In this document: in pieces, positions 20,379 through 23,298 of the stretch
How the letters are laid out: each line of letters opens with the position of its first letter
How positions within the stretch are numbered: the stretch's first letter is position 1
Assembly (NCBI GenBank): GCA_030634785.1
Contig: DAOWAC010000001.1
Coordinates: 1-23,298 of the forward strand
DNA from: Chloroflexota bacterium
Lineage (GTDB): Archaea; Iainarchaeota; Iainarchaeia; Iainarchaeales; GCA-2688035
Direction: 5' to 3'
DNA length: 23,298 nucleotides
Translations under genes and position numbers: made by a program
The notes under the pieces: model-generated
Databases searched by the model: none
The model's input: only the letters and a program-made list of their open reading frames with translations
What the model was told of the DNA's origin: nothing

Positions 20379-20954
20379 TTAGAGTAATGGAACCAAAATT
20401 GACAGTATAAACCCTGCTGCTATTGGAATGGTAAAATTGTCGTCAAATGGCAACAATTCTGCAAGCATTCCAATAACTGCTGTTGCAAGTGCAATAGGTA
20501 ACTGAAACAGGAATAAGAGGAAGAAAAGGCTTGCTGCCATGCCTCCAATAGTTCCCTCTAATGTTTTTTTACCGGCAATTCTGTGCTTTCCAAACTTTAA
20601 TCCAAAAACAGTGCTTGCAGCGTCTCCAAAAACTGCTACTCCCAATGCTCCTAAAACAATTGTTTTTTCCTGAAACAAAATTATAGTGATTAAGGCTGCA
20701 AGAAAGAAAAGCAAAGCTCCTTTTCCAGGCAAGTGCTTTTCATAATCCCGTTCAACCCTTTTAACAACATACAAAAGAAGCGGAATTCTTACTCCTCTCT
20801 TTAAAAGAAACGAAACTAACAATCCTACTCCAAAACATGCTGCAAGAACAAAAAAACCTTGTGCAACACCAATTACTGCAATTAATGCAATAAAGAAAGA
20901 GCCGAATAAGAAATGAATAAATTGCCTTCTTGCTTCTGTTCTCATAGCTTTCAC
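20379..20954 (-). CDS. CTP-dependent dolichol/diacylglycerol kinase-like membrane protein
   Basis: The 191-residue protein has about six membrane helices. The diagnostic part at about 105-140 (FGDAASTVFGLKFGKHRI, then KKTLEGTIGG) is the motif of the SEC59/Dgk1 CTP-dependent polyprenol or diacylglycerol kinase and CDP-lipid family. An archaeal role in polyprenol phosphate or lipid supply is likely. The start is either GTG at 20954, directly after the fibrillarin stop, or ATG at 20945; neither has a clear SD. Co-transcription with nop5 and fibrillarin is likely. Confidence 0.8.
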   Translation of the reverse strand: MKAMRTEARRQFIHFLFGSFFIALIAVIGVAQGFFVLAACFGVGLLVSFLLKRGVRIPLLLYVVKRVERDYEKHLPGKGALLFFLAALITIILFQEKTIVLGALGVAVFGDAASTVFGLKFGKHRIAGKKTLEGTIGGMAASLFFLLFLFQLPIALATAVIGMLAELLPFDDNFTIPIAAGFILSILVPLL

Positions 20955-21626
20955 TTAAAGTTTTTCACACAATGCAAGCACGTGGTCTTTTTCAAACGGC
21001 TTTAGGTTTACAACCTGTTTTATTTTGAACTGGTCTGTTAGTGCTCCAAGTTCTTTTCCAAAAACGCTTCCCACATCGCTTTTTTGTGAAATGCTTTTTG
21101 CTTTTACTACAAGCATTCCTGCACTGCCTTTTTTGAGAAAGTATTCTGTGTTTTTTAAAAAAATTCTTGCCTGGTCAGGTTGTGATACATCCTGAAATAA
21201 GAGATCTATTTTTCTTTCTTCAAGAAATGCCTTGTATGTCCATGGCTTTCTTGCATCTTCTATTATTGGCATTACGTTTTTTCTTTGTTCGCACATTCCA
21301 ATAAATTTTCGCATTACTCTTTCGCTTATATCTACTCCAAAAGCAATTCCTGTTTTGCCAATGATGTCGCTTACATGACTTAAGGTTGTTCCTTCTGCTG
21401 CTCCAAGGTATAAAACAGTTGATCCTTGTTTTATTGGCATTTCGTTCAAGCCATTTTTTATTGCTGCTGCAAGCTTGCTTCTGAAAAAATCCCACTGTCT
21501 GTATTCAACATTGTCAATTTTCAAAAGTTTTTCTCCGTAAACCTTTACGCTTGGTACAAGGTTTTTTGTGAAAATTTTGCCTTCGTGTTCAAAAATTTCC
21601 GGAAAAATTTCTTCCAAAGTAAACAC
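20955..21626 (-). CDS. flpA: Fibrillarin-like rRNA/tRNA 2'-O-methyltransferase
   Basis: The 223-residue protein is the SAM-binding catalytic subunit of C/D-box RNP. It has YRQWDFFRSKLAAAI (archaeal YR.W.P.RSKLAAAI), motif I VLYLGAAEGTTLSHVSDI, VDISERVM, a DVSQPDQA segment with the catalytic Asp, VVKAKSI and PFEKDHVL with the Lys-Asp-Lys-His set of the family. It methylates ribose at sites selected by C/D guide RNA together with Nop5. The start is GTG at 21626. The 54-base gap to nop5 contains a short repeat. Confidence 0.93.
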   Translation of the reverse strand: MFTLEEIFPEIFEHEGKIFTKNLVPSVKVYGEKLLKIDNVEYRQWDFFRSKLAAAIKNGLNEMPIKQGSTVLYLGAAEGTTLSHVSDIIGKTGIAFGVDISERVMRKFIGMCEQRKNVMPIIEDARKPWTYKAFLEERKIDLLFQDVSQPDQARIFLKNTEYFLKKGSAGMLVVKAKSISQKSDVGSVFGKELGALTDQFKIKQVVNLKPFEKDHVLALCEKL

Positions 21627-21665
21627 CTATTTTAATTCCATTGGCACAAGTGCCTATTTTAATTC
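21626..21665. repeat. Short direct repeat between nop5 and fibrillarin
   Basis: CCTATTTTAATTC occurs twice (21626-21638 and 21653-21665), with a degenerate third copy near 21680-21692. The first copy overlaps the fibrillarin start, and a GGCAC/GTGCC inverted repeat lies between. The last copy overlaps the nop5 stop. Confidence 0.5.
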
Positions 21666-21680
21666 TATTAATTCAAATAC

Positions 21681-22487
21681 TTATTTTAATTTTGCAACCC
21701 TTTTTTCAAGATTTGCAATCATTTCTTTTGATACGTCTTTTTTATTTCCAAAATAATCTGCTCTTACTGCAAGTACAAGTTTTGATGCAATGCTTCTTGC
21801 TGCTTTTCCCTTGTTTTTACCAGGGACTTGTTTTACAAATGAGTGTCCGTAAATAAAACCATATTTTGGTCCCTTAATTTTTTTGTTCTTTAAATGTCTA
21901 AACAATGCTTTTTCTGCTCCAAGTAATTGCATTGTTGAAGCAGGCATCATTGCAAGTTGTTTTAGTCCGCCTGCGTTTGCCATAAGTCTTGCGCCAAGAA
22001 TGCCGCCTGCAACTTTTGAAAAGTTTGGTGCAAGTTTTTCCATTTCTTTTTCAATGAATTCCTGCAATTTTTTTCTTTCAGCTTTTAATGCAAGTGCGTT
22101 TGATGCAAGTAATTGTAATTCTTCTAATGCATTTTTTTTAACAGGGCTTCCCATTGAACTTTTTGCCTTTTCTTCAATTCTTTTTTCTTTGCCTGTTTCG
22201 CCCAAAAGCTTTGAAAGTTTTTTTTCAGAAATGTTTTCTTTTTCGCCAAATTCTTTTACAATTTTTAAATATGCTTCGTTATCTCTTACAATTGATTGTA
22301 ATTCAGGGAAGTGCCCGCCATACCATTCAATAGCATTTTCTGCCAAAAGGTTGAATGCATTGTCAAGGTCTCCCAAAACTGATATTGCTCTTATTATGTC
22401 AACATCTGTCTCAGAATAACGTTCCTGAACCTGCTTTTTTGCCCTTCTAATAAGGGCTTTTCTCATTTGGGCAATGTCCTGTTCCAT
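21681..22487 (-). CDS. nop5: Nop5 (NOP56/58-like) C/D-box RNP core protein, short form
   Basis: The 268-residue protein has the Nop core at about 130-240 (LGAEKALFRHL, then GPKYGFIYGHSFV and NKGKAARSIASKLVLAVRADYF). This binds the guide RNA with L7Ae. The N-terminal about 100 residues are helical and coiled-coil-like and include YSETDVDIIRAISVLGDLDNAFNLLAENAIEWYGG, of which the last part matches the fibrillarin-contact region only partly. Many archaeal Nop5 proteins have about 400 residues and a full N-terminal fibrillarin-binding domain, so this version is reduced. It forms a pair with fibrillarin, encoded immediately downstream. The ATG at 22487 is taken as start; the ATG at residue 8 is also possible. 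Confidence 0.9.
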   Translation of the reverse strand: MEQDIAQMRKALIRRAKKQVQERYSETDVDIIRAISVLGDLDNAFNLLAENAIEWYGGHFPELQSIVRDNEAYLKIVKEFGEKENISEKKLSKLLGETGKEKRIEEKAKSSMGSPVKKNALEELQLLASNALALKAERKKLQEFIEKEMEKLAPNFSKVAGGILGARLMANAGGLKQLAMMPASTMQLLGAEKALFRHLKNKKIKGPKYGFIYGHSFVKQVPGKNKGKAARSIASKLVLAVRADYFGNKKDVSKEMIANLEKRVAKLK

Positions 22488-22531
22488 GTTACAATTAAAT
22501 GTTAATCATTTTAAAAAAGTAAGCCCCCTCT

Positions 22532-23164
22532 TTATTTGAGTTGTTTTTCAAAGAACAATACTGTTTTTTTATAACCTCTTTTTTTTGCAAGATTTTCATA
22601 AAATTCAACAAATTTCTTCAACTCATATCTTTCTTTTTTTTCATATGGCTGCAATATTTCATAATTGCGGAGGATTTCAGGCGCTCTGATTTTTACTCTT
22701 TCAAATCCATTTCTCTTCGCATGCCCTTCAAGCATTCCAACCAGTTTATTTGCCCAGTTTTCCCCTGCAATTTTATTGAAAGCTACAAGGTCTTTTTCAA
22801 CATTGTGCCATTCAGCAAAGCCTTCAACAATCACGGCATTTTTTTCAAACCCAATTTTCAGCTCTGCAAGGTTGTGTATGCTTCTCCAGTGCCTGCCGTT
22901 TACATTGAGTGGCTCTTTTTGAAGAACCACTCGGTTTGGTATATAGTTCTCCATTTTGACAATAAAACTTTTTGTTTTCCTCCACTTAATTCTTTTTTCC
23001 TGAAAACTTTTAGCAAAACCTTTTCCATACAATCCAATGTTTTTTTCCAACGCAGTGGGATAACAGCCATGCTCTGGTATGGCCTTTCTTGCCCTCTTGC
23101 AGGCAACTGCTCGGTGAACATTTACGACCCGTTGTTTAATTTTTTTGAACAAGCTTCTTTTCAT
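22532..23164 (-). CDS. Unrecognised protein
   Basis: The 210-residue protein has a very basic N-terminus (about 1-70, with many Lys/Arg, such as KRSLFKKIKQR and RIKWRKTKSF). A likely alpha/beta region follows, with strands around FIVKMENY, NAVIVEGFAEW and FERVKIRAPE, a helix ENWANKLVGMLEGHAKRNG and a closing helix-strand FYENLAKKRGYKKTVLFF. The pattern recalls a small acetyltransferase (GNAT) fold without the usual acetyl-CoA signature; that idea is weak. The ATG at 23164 is used; a TTG directly upstream is not favoured. Promoter is the AAAATTTAA box at 23191-23199. Confidence 0.5.
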   Translation of the reverse strand: MKRSLFKKIKQRVVNVHRAVACKRARKAIPEHGCYPTALEKNIGLYGKGFAKSFQEKRIKWRKTKSFIVKMENYIPNRVVLQKEPLNVNGRHWRSIHNLAELKIGFEKNAVIVEGFAEWHNVEKDLVAFNKIAGENWANKLVGMLEGHAKRNGFERVKIRAPEILRNYEILQPYEKKERYELKKFVEFYENLAKKRGYKKTVLFFEKQLK

Positions 23165-23190
23165 CAAAAAAATAATATTCTTCCTACTAG

Positions 23191-23199
23191 TTAAATTTT
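23191..23199 (-). promoter_or_regulatory. TATA-like box for the unrecognised gene
   Basis: Read on the minus strand this is AAAATTTAA, 27 bases before the ATG at 23164. This implies a leaderless or nearly leaderless transcript. Confidence 0.45.
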
Positions 23200-23221
23200 G
23201 CCTTTTTTTTGCAAAATAGCA

Positions 23222-23231
23222 AATTTATAAA
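23222..23231 (+). promoter_or_regulatory. TATA box for the gene at the right edge
   Basis: ATTTATAAAA ends 28 bases before the ATG at 23259; start of transcription near 23253 gives a short leader. Confidence 0.55.
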
Positions 23232-23258
23232 AACAATCGGGCATTCAATTGATACATT

Positions 23259-23298
23259 ATGCCAAAAGAAGACATTGCAAATCTTGCATTACGCAGAA
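23259..23298 (+). CDS. Partial CDS at the window edge
   Basis: An ATG at 23259 opens a frame, MPKEDIANLALRR, that runs off the window. The IANLALRR start would fit the first helix of an archaeal glycyl-tRNA synthetase, but 13 residues are too few for a call. The clear TATA box upstream supports that it is a real gene. Confidence 0.4.
   Translation, partial: MPKEDIANLALRR

Noticed and set aside
21883-22419. Plus-strand frame opposite nop5
   Set aside because: Ser/Phe-rich antisense of the clear Nop5 protein.
22541-23194. Plus-strand frame opposite the unrecognised gene
   Set aside because: Phe-rich composition typical of antisense reading; the minus-strand frame has sensible composition, a promoter and a good start.
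1-23298. CRISPR arrays, transposase genes or prophage genes
   Set aside because: No regularly spaced repeats, no transposase or integrase motifs and no phage structural genes were seen on either strand.

Overview
The window comes from an AT-rich, anaerobic archaeon. NMD3, fibrillarin and Nop5 genes, a tRNA without an encoded CCA tail, and AT-rich TATA-like boxes about 25-30 bases before likely transcription starts all point to Archaea. Small genes, short versions of core proteins and many short exported proteins suggest a DPANN-like lineage, but no marker here fixes the phylum. Several first genes seem to have very short leaders, while operon-internal genes often carry Shine-Dalgarno (SD) motifs (for example at 8641-8647, 15077-15083 and 16210-16216).

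Layout. 16-4706: single genes for a ZIP-like membrane protein, a V4R protein, a xylose-isomerase-like TIM barrel, a KaiC/RadA-like ATPase, an exported fibronectin-III protein and a small winged-helix-like protein. 4707-4900: a gene-free stretch with strong inverted repeats, possibly a structured RNA on the minus strand. 9741-4901 (minus): a five-gene operon with an AbrB-like regulator, a MacB/LolD-type ATPase, an exported CARDB-like protein and two tandem paralogous FtsX/MacB permeases. 9790-12800: a methyltransferase, a membrane-anchored DsbA-like protein, a broken glutaredoxin/ferredoxin-thioredoxin-reductase gene and a Cys-rich exported protein. 13105-16407: the anaerobic ribonucleotide reductase cluster with nrdD, a separate 48-codon glycyl-radical-domain reading frame, nrdG, a DUF1858 protein and a 2[4Fe-4S] ferredoxin. 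16434-19294: a beta-CASP ribonuclease, a polytopic membrane protein and NMD3. 20020-19307 (minus): an HTH regulator. Then come a GC-rich repeat block, tRNA-Arg(CCU), and on the minus strand Nop5, fibrillarin and a CTP-dependent kinase-like membrane protein, followed by an unrecognised gene and the start of one more gene at the right edge.

The most striking point is the class III ribonucleotide reductase. The nrdD frame stops before the glycyl-radical motif. That motif (RIVGYLRP, then NWNAGKKEEF) lies in an overlapping +1 frame with its own ATG and a strong SD. This is either a real two-piece enzyme, a programmed +1 frameshift, or a one-base error in a run of seven A. Upstream lies a decayed glutaredoxin-FTR gene. 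Redoxins and FTR-like reductases of this kind supply electrons to the class III enzyme in Methanosarcina barkeri, so the local reductant pathway appears to have been lost or replaced.
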